NCBI GenBank assembly: GCA_963787675.1
Contig: CAWBDV010000003.1
Span: forward strand, 1,240,001 to 1,304,000
DNA length: 64,000 bases
From: JAJPKK01 sp963787675
Lineage (GTDB): Bacteria > Pseudomonadota > Alphaproteobacteria > Rhizobiales > Xanthobacteraceae
Direction of reading: 5' to 3'
Below are positions 44,885 to 53,780 of the stretch, in pieces. The notes beneath the pieces are model-generated. The model had not been told where the DNA came from and did not search any database. It saw only the letters and a program-made list of their open reading frames with translations. The translations under genes and the position numbers were made by a program. How positions within the stretch are numbered: position 1 is the stretch's first letter; each line of letters starts with the position of its first letter.

Positions 44885-45874
44885 ATGGACATCACCTTCA
44901 CCAGATCGATCCGAAGGGGCCTTGTGAAGGGACTTGCAGCGGTTCTTGTCGCCACGGCACCTGTCGCGGCGCAGGAACATTATCCAGCCCGTTCGGTCAC
45001 GCTCATTGTGCCGTTTCCGGCCGGTGGCGGCGTCGACGCCATGGGGCGCATCGTGGCCGAACGGCTCACGGCAGCGCTCGGGCAACAGGTCGTCATCGAT
45101 AACCGCGGCGGTGCTGCCGGCGTAATCGGCACACGCGCAGCCGCTCGCACCCCGCCCGACGGCTATACCCTCGTCATGAGCACGAGCGGCACCACCACGG
45201 TCAACCCGACGCTTTACGCCGAACCCGGCTACGACGTGAACCGCGACTTTGTTCCGATCGGCCTCGTCGCCGTGGCGCCGATCGTGATCATGGCGCACCC
45301 CTCGTTTCCCGCACGCACAGTCGCCGACCTCATCGCAATCGCTCGCAGCGACGGCAAACTCGATGCCGGCACACCGCCGGCCGGCACTGAGAACCACCTC
45401 GCCGCCGAGTTGTTCCGCGCCATGACCGGCCTCGACATCACCATCGTCACCTATAAGGGAACGGGACCTCTCACCAACGACCTCCTGGGCGGGCACATTC
45501 CGCTCGCGTTCAATACGCTCGCGCCGGCGCTCGGCAATATCGAGGCAGGCAGCCTGCGCGTTCTCGCAGTCGCCGGAGCAAAGCGCTCGCCCTTGCTACC
45601 CGAGGTTCCGACCGTCGCGGAATCCGGGCTGGCGGGCTTCGAGGCCGCAGTTCGGTACGGGCTCATGGCGCCCGCGGGCACGCCGCGTCCGATCATCGAC
45701 CGGCTCAATAGCGAATTGCGCGCGATCATGGCGGCCGAAGACACGCGCAGACGTATCGCCGCCCAGGGCGGCGAGCCGCTCTCATCAACCCCTGAGGAAT
45801 ATGCCGCGGACATCGCCCGCGAGACCGCCAAATGGGCTCCGGTGATCCACCGTCTCGGCCTCAAGATCGAATGA
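44885..45874 (+). CDS. Bug/TctC-family periplasmic substrate-binding protein
   Basis: 329 residues. Signal peptide ending around VAAQEHYPAR, then the family pattern VTLIVPFPAGGGVDAMGRI and VIDNRGGAAGVIGTRAAARTPPDGYTL, later GTPPAGTENHLAAE. Such proteins bind carboxylates for TctAB transporters, but many alphaproteobacterial ones are orphans; no tctA/tctB is in the window. The broken lipocalin-like gene follows after 10 bases. Confidence 0.9.
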   Translation: MDITFTRSIRRGLVKGLAAVLVATAPVAAQEHYPARSVTLIVPFPAGGGVDAMGRIVAERLTAALGQQVVIDNRGGAAGVIGTRAAARTPPDGYTLVMSTSGTTTVNPTLYAEPGYDVNRDFVPIGLVAVAPIVIMAHPSFPARTVADLIAIARSDGKLDAGTPPAGTENHLAAELFRAMTGLDITIVTYKGTGPLTNDLLGGHIPLAFNTLAPALGNIEAGSLRVLAVAGAKRSPLLPEVPTVAESGLAGFEAAVRYGLMAPAGTPRPIIDRLNSELRAIMAAEDTRRRIAAQGGEPLSSTPEEYAADIARETAKWAPVIHRLGLKIE

Positions 45875-45884
45875 ATGGAGCACC

Positions 45885-46193
45885 GTGACCGACACCCAAG
45901 ATACCGAAATAGCGCGTGGTGCCGGTCGCAGCGTTGTCGGCACTTGGCGCCTCGTCATGACGCGGGCAAAGAATGACAGCGGCGCGCCGATGGACCCGCG
46001 CTATGGCCCGAAGGCTATGGGACTCGTGGTCTTTGCCGCCCACGGTCGCATGATGGCGGTGCTGTGCGATGGCCGCCAGCCCTGCCCGAGAGCGAAGCGC
46101 GCGAATACATGTCCCATTGCGGCAATTACCGGTTCGACGTACGCATCCGGCGAGGGCCGCGGAATTTCTCGTGACAGGGTGAGAACGAGGTCT
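45885..46193 (+). pseudogene. Lipocalin-like protein, N-terminal fragment (broken gene)
   Basis: Starts at GTG 45885 (GGAG site upstream) with the lipocalin-like opening SVVGTWRLVMTRAKNDSG and GLVVFAAHGRMMAVL. After DGRQP a base is missing: LPESEAREYMSHCGNYRFD continues in another frame and then runs into foreign sequence. The C-terminal end of the same family is found at 47467-47582, so the gene was interrupted by an insertion of about 1.3 kb and also frameshifted. Confidence 0.72.
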
Positions 46194-46196
46194 GGG

Positions 46197-46274
46197 CTAT
46201 GCGGCGGCCTTTTGCTGGCGCTGGCGCTTCCAATGCGACGGCAGCAGCTCGTTGATGCGCTTGGCCGGATGATC
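46197..46274 (-). mobile_element. IS66 transposase C-terminal relic
   Basis: On the minus strand 25 codons read DHPAKRINELLPSHWKRQ... to a TAG at 46197, the ending of IS66-family TnpC transposases (DHPxxRIxxLLPW type). It is preceded by a stop codon and lacks the rest of the gene. Confidence 0.6.
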
Positions 46275-46376
46275 CTACAGGCGCGCCGGACATCGGTCGG
46301 GTGCGGTTGCCGATCGCTCTTCGGCCCGGTCCACTCGCCAATAGCGGCATTGCGGCATTGAAGAAAGGCCCGCGGG

Positions 46377-46448
46377 ACCAAAATCAACTGTGAGTTTCTT
46401 GCGCCGCACAGATGGCAGATCGAAGGGAAGCGGTGTAGCGTCGGTCAT
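46377..46448 (-). mobile_element. IS1380 transposase N-terminal relic
   Basis: From ATG 46448 on the minus strand the first 23 codons read TPLPFDLPSVRRKKLTVDF, the start of IS1380-family transposases. After that the family sequence is lost, although the frame stays open to about 46275. Confidence 0.55.
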
Positions 46449-46500
46449 GGCGGCTGTGGCGTTCGGCTGTTACGCGAGGCGGTTCGTCTGAACTTGTCTT

Positions 46501-47310
46501 ATGGAGGCGACGGTGAAAATCTTGAAAGCGAGCTTCGCCGCCGTTGCCGCATCGATTTCAATCCCCGCGATGGCGGCGGATATGCCAGTCAAGGCGCCTC
46601 CGCTCGTCGCACCGGCTGATTACAGTTGGACTGGCTGGTCCATCGGGGGAAACGCCGGTTACGCATGGGGTGGTTCGAACGCTCCTTCCAATTTCTCGTG
46701 TCCGGCAGGCGGTGGCTGTGCTGTAACCAACCCTGTGAATGTGGCAAATAACACCGGCGCCGCTACGGGCTCCATATCTCCGCACGGTTTCACTGGCGGT
46801 GGGCAGGCGGGCTATAACTGGCAGGTCGGCGCCTTCGTGTACGGTGCCGAAGCGGATTTCAATGCGCTCGATCTGAAGGCTTCGCGATCCGCTTCTGTTG
46901 CGTCCGTGACGACCACGGCGGTCTACAACCCCACGACCTCTGTGGAGACGAACTGGCTGTTCACCTTGCGTGGTCGGGTCGGATGGACTGCGACACCAAG
47001 GGTTCTGCTCTACGGAACTGGCGGGCTGGCTGTAACAGACTTGAAGGTCGGAAACACCTACGCAACGACAAACAACCTAGCGAACACGTCGGCCGGTGCA
47101 TCGAGTGCGTCCAGCACGATTTCAGGCTGGACCGCCGGCGCAGGAGCCGAATGGGCGTTCCTTGGAAACTGGCGCGCCAAGGCCGAGTACCTCTATATCG
47201 ATTTCGGCTCGGTCAGCACCTCGGCACAACTAAACAACGGCACATTTGCCAACAATAATGTGTTGCAAACTTCAGCCGATCTGAAAGCCATATTGTTCGG
47301 TTCGGATTAA
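46501..47310 (+). CDS. Omp25/31-type outer-membrane beta-barrel protein, C-terminus frameshifted
   Basis: 269 residues. Signal peptide (SISIPAMAADMPVKAPP), WTGWSIGGNAGYAWGG, GGGQAGYNWQ and VYGAEADFNALDL, WLFTLRGRVGWTATPRVLLYGTGGLAV: the 8-stranded barrel typical of Hyphomicrobiales. The end reads LKAILFGSD, lacking the final strand, but one frame over the sequence gives IVRFGLNFAF and stop at 47324, the proper terminal strand with C-terminal Phe. One base is missing near 47288. It lies inside a broken lipocalin gene between IS relics. Confidence 0.85.
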   Translation: MEATVKILKASFAAVAASISIPAMAADMPVKAPPLVAPADYSWTGWSIGGNAGYAWGGSNAPSNFSCPAGGGCAVTNPVNVANNTGAATGSISPHGFTGGGQAGYNWQVGAFVYGAEADFNALDLKASRSASVASVTTTAVYNPTTSVETNWLFTLRGRVGWTATPRVLLYGTGGLAVTDLKVGNTYATTNNLANTSAGASSASSTISGWTAGAGAEWAFLGNWRAKAEYLYIDFGSVSTSAQLNNGTFANNNVLQTSADLKAILFGSD

Positions 47311-47372
47311 ACTTTGCGTTTTGACTTCACCGTTTTTTGAACCGTCGGCCCGCCCATCGCAACTCGACCGTG

Positions 47373-47467
47373 TCATTCGAGAAGGTGAAGACCCGCGCCT
47401 CGCCAATTCCACGGCAGAAGGTCAGCGATCCTATTTGCCGGGTAATCGGGCAGGCGTGCCAGCACGG
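47373..47467 (-). mobile_element. Second IS66 transposase C-terminal relic
   Basis: The minus strand reads VLARLPDYPANRIADLLPWN to a TGA at 47373, again an IS66 TnpC ending but a different copy from that at 46197. The lipocalin-like sequence resumes immediately upstream of it (47467 onwards on the plus strand). Confidence 0.6.
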
Positions 47468-47582
47468 TGATCAGGTGCGGCATGTCCGCTTCGAGGGGAA
47501 GCGGCTTGTGCTGATGCCGCCGCGACCATGGCGCGGCCAAACCCAGCACCGCGAAATGTTCTTCGAGCAGATCGACGGGTAA
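47467..47582 (+). pseudogene. Lipocalin-like protein, C-terminal fragment
   Basis: In frame it reads GDQVRHVRFEGKRLVLMPP then RPWRGQTQHREMFFEQIDG and stop, the normal ending of lipocalin-like (Lipocalin_5) proteins. It completes the family domain begun at 45885. No start of its own is credible. Confidence 0.7.
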
Positions 47583-47588
47583 CTGCGT

Positions 47589-47861
47589 TTAGATCTTCAG
47601 CCAGCCCCAGAAGGTCGTGAGATCGTCAAGCGACACGGCCTTGGTGACGTAGGCCCAATAGAACAGACCGAAGATCACGAGAGATACCAGCGTCGTCCAC
47701 CCGGCCTTGGCTTTGAGGCCGTGCACCGCCGGCGCGCCGGGGTCCGTGCCGGGGATGAACTCGCCGTGCTCGTGCTGGGAGTGGATACCGAACGGCAGCA
47801 CGGCAAAGAACACCAGCCACCACATGATGAAATAAATCGCCAGCATGCTGGTCAACGGCAC
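47589..47861 (-). CDS. DUF1467 family membrane protein
   Basis: 90 residues, GTG start, two hydrophobic helices (AIYFIMWWLVFFAVLPFGI and LVSLVIFGLFYWAYV) separated by a polar loop with GTDPGAPA. DUF1467 proteins sit next to mce in alphaproteobacteria; function unknown. It starts 8 bases after mce. Confidence 0.88.
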   Translation of the reverse strand: MPLTSMLAIYFIMWWLVFFAVLPFGIHSQHEHGEFIPGTDPGAPAVHGLKAKAGWTTLVSLVIFGLFYWAYVTKAVSLDDLTTFWGWLKI

Positions 47862-47869
47862 CGGTCACC

Positions 47870-48274
47870 TCATGCCTGTTCGAGTTCCACGAGGGTGCCG
47901 AGAAAATCCTTCGGGTGCAGAAACAGCACGGGCTTGCCGTGGGCGCCGATTTTGGGTTGGCCGTCGCCAAGCACGCGTGCTCCTTCGGCCTTGAGACGGT
48001 CGCGGGCGACCATGATGTCGTCGACCTCGTAACAGACGTGATGGATGCCGCCGTCAGGATTGCGATCAAGAAATTGGGCAATCGGCGAATTTTCGCCCAA
48101 CGGCTCCAGCAACTCGATTTTCGTGTTCGGCAACGTAATGAACGCCGTCGTTACGCCGTGCGCCGGCTGCGGCACCGTCGCCGAGACTTCAGCGCCCAGC
48201 GTATCGCGATAGAGCTTCGCAGCCGATGCAATGTCGCGCACTGCAATCGCCACGTGGTTGAGCCTGCCGATCAT
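47870..48274 (-). CDS. mce: Methylmalonyl-CoA epimerase
   Basis: 134 residues, a single-chain VOC/glyoxalase-fold epimerase converting (S)- to (R)-methylmalonyl-CoA in propionate metabolism. Metal ligands are in RLNHVAIAVRD, IHHVCYEVDD and GTLVELEQ; the KIELLEPLGENSPIAQFL block is characteristic. It lies between rnj and the DUF1467 gene, as usual in this order. Confidence 0.93.
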   Translation of the reverse strand: MIGRLNHVAIAVRDIASAAKLYRDTLGAEVSATVPQPAHGVTTAFITLPNTKIELLEPLGENSPIAQFLDRNPDGGIHHVCYEVDDIMVARDRLKAEGARVLGDGQPKIGAHGKPVLFLHPKDFLGTLVELEQA

Positions 48275-48326
48275 AGTCGATGCCCTTGGGTCGGCGCCCC
48301 GGCTGCGCGCCCGCGTTCGGCCGCGA

Positions 48327-49997
48327 TCATACCGTCACGACATGCACGACGCATATCGGTTTCTTGCCCCACTCCGCTGCGACCGCAGCGCGCACGCCGC
48401 GGCGGACGGCATCGGCGACGGCGTCGGGATCGCGGCGGCGCGGCCGCGGCAGATTGTCGACCGTCTCTATGACGGCGTTAAGCGCGACATCCGAAAACGA
48501 ACGACCGTCGAGCGCGCGCAGCGGAATCCCGATCAGTTCGACCTCCGGATCGCCGACGAGAGTGCCCGCGGTGTCGAGCGCCATCGCAACGGACACGATC
48601 CCGACGAAGCTCAGACGGCGGCGGTCGGCGACGGTGCGTTCCTCGCCGTCGATGATCAGCCGACCGTCTTTGTATAGGCGCCCTTGCGGGGCCTCATCAA
48701 CGACGCTGGGAGACCCAGGCGCAAGCCGCACGACATCGCCGTTGGCGCACACGACGGTTGCCGCCACGCCCGCTTTGCGAGCGACCGCCGCGTGCTCGGC
48801 GAGATGCAACGCCTCGCCATGGACCGGCACGACCATCTTCGGCTTGACCCATTCCAAGAGGTCCGCGAGTTCATCGCGGCGCGGATGGCCGGAGACGTGG
48901 ACAAGGTGGGTGCGATCGGTGACTACCTCGACGCCTTGCGAGACGAGGCCGTTGATCACCCGGCCGACCGCCCTTTCGTTGCCGGGAATCGTGCGGGAAG
49001 AAAAGATCACCCGATCCCCACGGGAGAGCGTCACGTCGGGGTGTTCGTCGAGCGCAACGCGGGCGAGCGCTGCGCGCGGCTCACCCTGGCTGCCGGTGCA
49101 CAGCGCCACCACCTTGTCCGGTGGCAGGTAGCCGTAGGCATCGGTGCCGCGAAAGTCCTGGACGCCCTCGAGATACCCGCTCTCACGCGCGACCTGGACG
49201 ATGCGGTCCATGGCGCGGCCCACCACCACCACTTCGCGATCGCAGGCGCGCGCGGCGGCGGCGACCGCATGGATGCGCGCCACATTGGAGGCAAAAGTGG
49301 TCACCGCGACGCGCCGGGGCGCCGTCGTGATCAGTTCTTTGAGCGAGGCGGCGACGTCGGTCTCCGACAGCGAGCGGCCTTCGCGGACGGCGTTGGTCGA
49401 ATCCCCGATCACGGCGAGACACCCGGCCTCACCGAGCGCCCGAAGCTTGGCCGCGTCGGTCGGTGGCCCGATGACCGGCGTCGGATCGAGCTTCCAGTCG
49501 CCGGTGTGGAGCACGGCACCGAGCGACGTGCGAATGATCAGCGCATTCGATTCCGGAATCGAGTGCGCGACCGATACGAACTCGACGTCGAACGGCGGAA
49601 GCTTGATGCGGCCGCCGTTCGGCACGATCGTCACCGGGATATCCGGCGCGCCCGGCTCCGACAGGCGTTTCGCGGTGAGGAGCGCCGCCGTGAATGGCGT
49701 CGCGTAGAGCGGCACCTTAAGGCGCGGCCACAGGTCAATCAGCGCGCCATAATGATCCTCATGGGCATGGGTGAGGACGAGACCCACAAGATTGCGCCGC
49801 TCTTCCGCAAGAAAGCGGATGTCGGGCATGATGAGGTCGATGCCGGGCAAGTCCGGACCGGCGAAGGCAACACCGAGATCGATAGCAAGCCAAGCCTTGT
49901 GACGCTCCGAGCCGAAGCCGTAGAGCGACAGGTTCATGCCGATCTCGCCCGTGCCGCCGAGCGGCACGAAAACCAGTTCCTCGTTCGGGGCCATCAT
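48327..49997 (-). CDS. rnj: Ribonuclease J
   Basis: 556 residues, metallo-beta-lactamase/beta-CASP nuclease. Motif 2 is LTHAHEDHYGAL; also HTGDWKLDPTP, CTGSQGEPRAAL, and HVSGHPRRDEL of the beta-CASP domain. It acts as endo- and 5'-3' exoribonuclease in rRNA and mRNA processing. The ATG at 49997 makes a 4-base overlap with the birA stop (ATGA); the frame is open far upstream but only antisense-free family sequence starts here. Confidence 0.95.
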   Translation of the reverse strand: MMAPNEELVFVPLGGTGEIGMNLSLYGFGSERHKAWLAIDLGVAFAGPDLPGIDLIMPDIRFLAEERRNLVGLVLTHAHEDHYGALIDLWPRLKVPLYATPFTAALLTAKRLSEPGAPDIPVTIVPNGGRIKLPPFDVEFVSVAHSIPESNALIIRTSLGAVLHTGDWKLDPTPVIGPPTDAAKLRALGEAGCLAVIGDSTNAVREGRSLSETDVAASLKELITTAPRRVAVTTFASNVARIHAVAAAARACDREVVVVGRAMDRIVQVARESGYLEGVQDFRGTDAYGYLPPDKVVALCTGSQGEPRAALARVALDEHPDVTLSRGDRVIFSSRTIPGNERAVGRVINGLVSQGVEVVTDRTHLVHVSGHPRRDELADLLEWVKPKMVVPVHGEALHLAEHAAVARKAGVAATVVCANGDVVRLAPGSPSVVDEAPQGRLYKDGRLIIDGEERTVADRRRLSFVGIVSVAMALDTAGTLVGDPEVELIGIPLRALDGRSFSDVALNAVIETVDNLPRPRRRDPDAVADAVRRGVRAAVAAEWGKKPICVVHVVTV

Positions 49998-50773
49998 CTC
50001 GGCAACGCTTCGCCGTGCACGGCGCTCCCGGCATTGTGCGCCGCAGCCGCCGGGAGAGGAAAGACCTCGCCGGCGGCAATCGCTTCGAGGCTGCCGTCGT
50101 TGAGCCGCAGCAGCAGCCGTCCGGCACCATCGATGGCCTCGAAAATACCGCCGGTTTCGCGCTCGGCGAGGCGAACACGCACCGGCTGGCCGAGGCCATC
50201 GGCGCGTTCGAGCCAGGCGGCGCGGATCGCGGCAAAGCCCGCACCCCGATTCCACTGGGCAAGCCGCGCCGCAAATGCTGCCGCAAGCCGCTCAAACAGC
50301 TCTGACGCTTCGACCGCAGCGCCCTCGGCGGCAAAATCCGTCGCCGGATAGGAGGTTATCGCCGGGTGGTGACGGCAATTGACACCGATACCGACCGCAA
50401 CGGCCAAAGGGGCGCCCTCCCCTTCGATCAGGATGCCAGCGATCTTGCGTCCGCGGCACAGCATGTCGTTCGGCCATTTGAGACGAAGCTGCACGTCCGG
50501 AACGCATGCTGCGGCGGCGTCGTGCAGCGCGACACCCGCGACAAAGCCTAGTTGGGGGGCCGCGGCCGGCGGCGCAGGATCGACCAACAGCAGCGTCGCG
50601 TAGAGATTGCCTGGCGGTGACACCCAGGCGAAGCCACGCCGCCCGCGTCCCGCCGTTTGCTGCCGCGCCACGATCCAAAGCGGCCCGCGCTCGCCAGCGG
50701 CAGCACGCCGCAGCGCTTCGGCATTGGTCGAATTGACAGTGTCGAGAGTTACCTTCTGCGCCAAGCCCGCCAT
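49994..50773 (-). CDS. birA: Biotin--[acetyl-CoA-carboxylase] ligase
   Basis: 259 residues without an N-terminal DNA-binding domain (group I BirA). TAGRGRRGFAWVSPPGNLY holds the biotinyl-AMP loop, KWPNDMLCRGRKIAGIL the biotin-binding lysine and VGIGVNC the core. It biotinylates BCCP and pyruvate/propionyl-CoA carboxylases. ATG 50773 is chosen; GTG 50782 is possible. It is placed between nuoN and rnj, a very conserved order in this group. Confidence 0.93.
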   Translation of the reverse strand: MAGLAQKVTLDTVNSTNAEALRRAAAGERGPLWIVARQQTAGRGRRGFAWVSPPGNLYATLLLVDPAPPAAAPQLGFVAGVALHDAAAACVPDVQLRLKWPNDMLCRGRKIAGILIEGEGAPLAVAVGIGVNCRHHPAITSYPATDFAAEGAAVEASELFERLAAAFAARLAQWNRGAGFAAIRAAWLERADGLGQPVRVRLAERETGGIFEAIDGAGRLLLRLNDGSLEAIAAGEVFPLPAAAAHNAGSAVHGEALPR

Positions 50774-50820
50774 CTCCGGCACAGTAGCCCGGATCGCGCG
50801 GAGCGCAATCCGGGGAAGCG

Positions 50821-52248
50821 CTAGAAGAGGGACTTCGCGGCAGCGGCGGCCGCGTCGACCAGGGGACTCGGAAAGACGCAGAACAGGATCACGAACAGCC
50901 CGGAGAGGCCGAGCACCACGCGCAGGCCCCGCGCCATCGGATCGAAGGCCGGCGCCGGGTCGTCGAAGTACATCACCTTGACGATCATCAGATAGTAGTA
51001 GGCCCCGATCACGCTCGTGAGCACGCCGAGCACGGCGAGGGTGAAGAGCCCGGCGTTGATCGCGGCAAGGAAGACGTAGAATTTGGCAAAGAAGCCGGCG
51101 AGCGGCGGCACCCCGGCCATGGAGAACAGCAGCATGGCAAAGAAGAATGCGAGCATCGGCCGCGTGCGCGCGAGGCCCGCGAGATCGGCAATCTCCTCGC
51201 ACGGCTGATCGGCCCGACGCATCGCGATGATGCAGGCAAAGGTCCCGAGCGTCATGGCGACGTAGATCGCCATGTAGACGAGCACGCCCTGGATGCCTTC
51301 GCTCGTGCCCGCCGCGAGGCCGATCAAAGCAAAACCCATATGGCCGATGGACGAATAGGCCATCAGCCGTTTGATGTTGCGCTGGCCGATGGCGGCAAAC
51401 GAGCCGAGCGCCATGGACGCGATCGCGACGAAAACGATGATCTGCTCCCATTGCGACGCGATGCCCGGAAAGGCCGTGATCGACACCCGCATGAACACCG
51501 CGATTGCCGCGACCTTCGGAGCCGCCGCGAAGAATGCCGTGATCGGCGTCGGCGCGCCCTGATAGACGTCAGGCGTCCACATGTGGAACGGCACCGCCGA
51601 GACCTTGAAACAGAGGCCCGCAAACAGCAGCACAAGCCCGAACGTGAGCCCGAGATCGCCCTTGCCGGCGACCTGGGCGATCGCGACAAAATTGATCGTG
51701 CCGGTAAAGCCGTAGATCAGCGAACAGCCGTAGAGCAGCATGCCGGACGACAGCGCGCCCAGGACGAAATATTTCAGGCCAGCCTCGGTCGAGCGCGCGT
51801 TATCGCGATCGAACGCCGCCACGACGTAAAGGCACAGGCTCATCAGCTCGAGGCCGAGATAGAGCGCGATCAGGTCGCCTGCCGAAATCAGCATGAACAT
51901 GCCGGCGGTGGAGAGCAGGATCAGCACCGGGTATTCGAACTTGTGCTGTTCCGCTCCCTTGAGGAAGTCACCGGACAGCGTCAGCGCGCCGATCGACCCG
52001 ATCACGGTGACGATCTTGAGAAAGCGCGCAAAGCCATCGACGACGAAGCTGCCGCCGAACCCGACGATCTTCTCGGATTCCGGATAGACGACCGCGAAGC
52101 CGGCAACGATCAGCAGAATGATCGCAAGGCCCATCGCGACATTCGTGAAGCGGTTGTCGCGCCATGCCCCCATCAGCAGGATGATCATCGCGCCGACGGC
52201 AAGGATCACTTCCGGCAGGATGGGATAGGTTTGGAGGAATTCGTTCAT
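50821..52248 (-). CDS. nuoN: NADH-quinone oxidoreductase subunit N
   Basis: 475 residues, antiporter-like proton-channel subunit with 14 helices. The key glutamate is in ALYLGLELMSLCLYV and conserved lysines occur in the FAGLCFKVSAVPFH and NIKRLMAYSSIGHMG helices. ATG 52248 overlaps the nuoM stop by 4 bases (ATGA). Confidence 0.95.
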   Translation of the reverse strand: MNEFLQTYPILPEVILAVGAMIILLMGAWRDNRFTNVAMGLAIILLIVAGFAVVYPESEKIVGFGGSFVVDGFARFLKIVTVIGSIGALTLSGDFLKGAEQHKFEYPVLILLSTAGMFMLISAGDLIALYLGLELMSLCLYVVAAFDRDNARSTEAGLKYFVLGALSSGMLLYGCSLIYGFTGTINFVAIAQVAGKGDLGLTFGLVLLFAGLCFKVSAVPFHMWTPDVYQGAPTPITAFFAAAPKVAAIAVFMRVSITAFPGIASQWEQIIVFVAIASMALGSFAAIGQRNIKRLMAYSSIGHMGFALIGLAAGTSEGIQGVLVYMAIYVAMTLGTFACIIAMRRADQPCEEIADLAGLARTRPMLAFFFAMLLFSMAGVPPLAGFFAKFYVFLAAINAGLFTLAVLGVLTSVIGAYYYLMIVKVMYFDDPAPAFDPMARGLRVVLGLSGLFVILFCVFPSPLVDAAAAAAKSLF

Positions 52249-53780
52249 GGTGCGATTCGCTTCGCGTCATCGAGGGCAGCCGACTTCGCGGTTCCGATCG
52301 CCTGATGATAGTTGTCGATCAAAGCAGAGACGGAAGCCTGCGACACGTCGAGGACGGTCTTCGGGTAGAAGCCGAAGAACAGCGTGAGCGCGACGAGCGG
52401 CGCGAGAGTCGCGATCTCGCGTCCGTCAAGGTCGAAGATGCCGGCGAGCGACGGCTTCTCCAGCCGCCCGAAAATGACCTTCCGATAAAGCCACAGCGCA
52501 TAGGCTGCCGACAGGATGACGCCGAGCGTGGCGATAAACACCACCAGCGGGTTCACGCGGAACGTGCCGATCAGCGACAGGAATTCGCCGACAAAGCCTG
52601 ACGTCCCCGGCAAGCCGACATTCGCAAGGGTGAACACCATGAATGCCGCAGCGTAGAGCGGCATCCGGTTGACGAGGCCGCCATACGCGGCGATCTCGCG
52701 GGTGTGCATGCGGTCGTAGACGACGCCGACGCACAGGAACAGCGCGCCCGACACGATGCCGTGCGACACCATCTGGAAAATGCCGCCGGCTACGCCCTGC
52801 ATCGTGACCGCGAAAATGCCCATGGTCACGAAGCCCATATGGGCGACCGAGGAATAGGCGATCAGCTTCTTCATGTCCTCCTGCACCAGCGCGACCAGCG
52901 AGGTGTAGACGATCGCGATCACCGACAGCGCGAAGATCAACGGCGCGAACTCCTGGGATGCCGCCGGGAACATCGGCAGCGAGAAGCGCAGGAAGCCGTA
53001 GCCGCCCATTTTCAGGAGAATTGCGGCGAGAATCACCGAGCCCGCGGTCGGCGCCTCCACGTGCGCGTCAGGCAGCCAGGTGTGGACCGGCCACATCGGC
53101 ATCTTGACCGCGAATGAGGCGAAGAATGCAAGCCATGCCCACGTCTGCAGCGTGCGCGGGAAAGCATGGTGCATGAGCATCGGGATATCGGTCGTGCCGC
53201 CATCCCAGTACATCGCCATGATGGCGAGCAGCATCAGCACCGAGCCGAGGAAGGTGTAGAGGAAGAATTTGAAGCTCGCGTAGACACGTCGTGGGCCGCC
53301 CCAAACCCCGATGATAATGAACATCGGGATCAGGCCGCCTTCGAAGAACAGGTAGAACAAGGTGAGGTCGAGCGCGCAGAAGGTGCCGACCATCAACGTC
53401 TCGAGCACCAGGAACGCGATCATGTATTCCGAGACGCGGGTCTGAATCGGCCGCCAGCTCGCGATGATGCAAATCGGCATCAACGCCGTCGTGAGGATCA
53501 CGAACGGCAGCGAGATGCCGTCGACTCCCATGTGATAGGTGATCGTGCCGGCAAGCCACGGCTTGTGCTCGACGAACTGAAATTCCGATGACCCCGGGTC
53601 AAACCGCCACCACAGCATCAGCGAGATGCCGAAGGTAATGAGCGTCGTCCACATCGCGACCCAGCGCGCGTTGCGCGCCATGGCGGCGTCCTCGGCCCGG
53701 AACATCATCAAGAAGACGATGAAGAACGCGCCGAGGAGCGGCAGGAAGGTGGTGACGGATAGGATCGGCCAGCTGGCCAT
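52245..53780 (-). CDS. nuoM: NADH-quinone oxidoreductase subunit M
   Basis: 511 residues, antiporter-like membrane subunit. The channel glutamate is in FYLFFEGGLIPMFIII; FAVKMPMWPVHTWLPDAH and KKLIAYSSVAHMGF carry the conserved lysines and histidines. ATG 53780 shares a base with the nuoL stop (TGATG). Confidence 0.95.
   Translation of the reverse strand: MASWPILSVTTFLPLLGAFFIVFLMMFRAEDAAMARNARWVAMWTTLITFGISLMLWWRFDPGSSEFQFVEHKPWLAGTITYHMGVDGISLPFVILTTALMPICIIASWRPIQTRVSEYMIAFLVLETLMVGTFCALDLTLFYLFFEGGLIPMFIIIGVWGGPRRVYASFKFFLYTFLGSVLMLLAIMAMYWDGGTTDIPMLMHHAFPRTLQTWAWLAFFASFAVKMPMWPVHTWLPDAHVEAPTAGSVILAAILLKMGGYGFLRFSLPMFPAASQEFAPLIFALSVIAIVYTSLVALVQEDMKKLIAYSSVAHMGFVTMGIFAVTMQGVAGGIFQMVSHGIVSGALFLCVGVVYDRMHTREIAAYGGLVNRMPLYAAAFMVFTLANVGLPGTSGFVGEFLSLIGTFRVNPLVVFIATLGVILSAAYALWLYRKVIFGRLEKPSLAGIFDLDGREIATLAPLVALTLFFGFYPKTVLDVSQASVSALIDNYHQAIGTAKSAALDDAKRIAP

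Noticed and set aside
48684..50351. 555-codon plus-strand frame
   Set aside because: Antisense to rnj and birA, no recognisable motifs.
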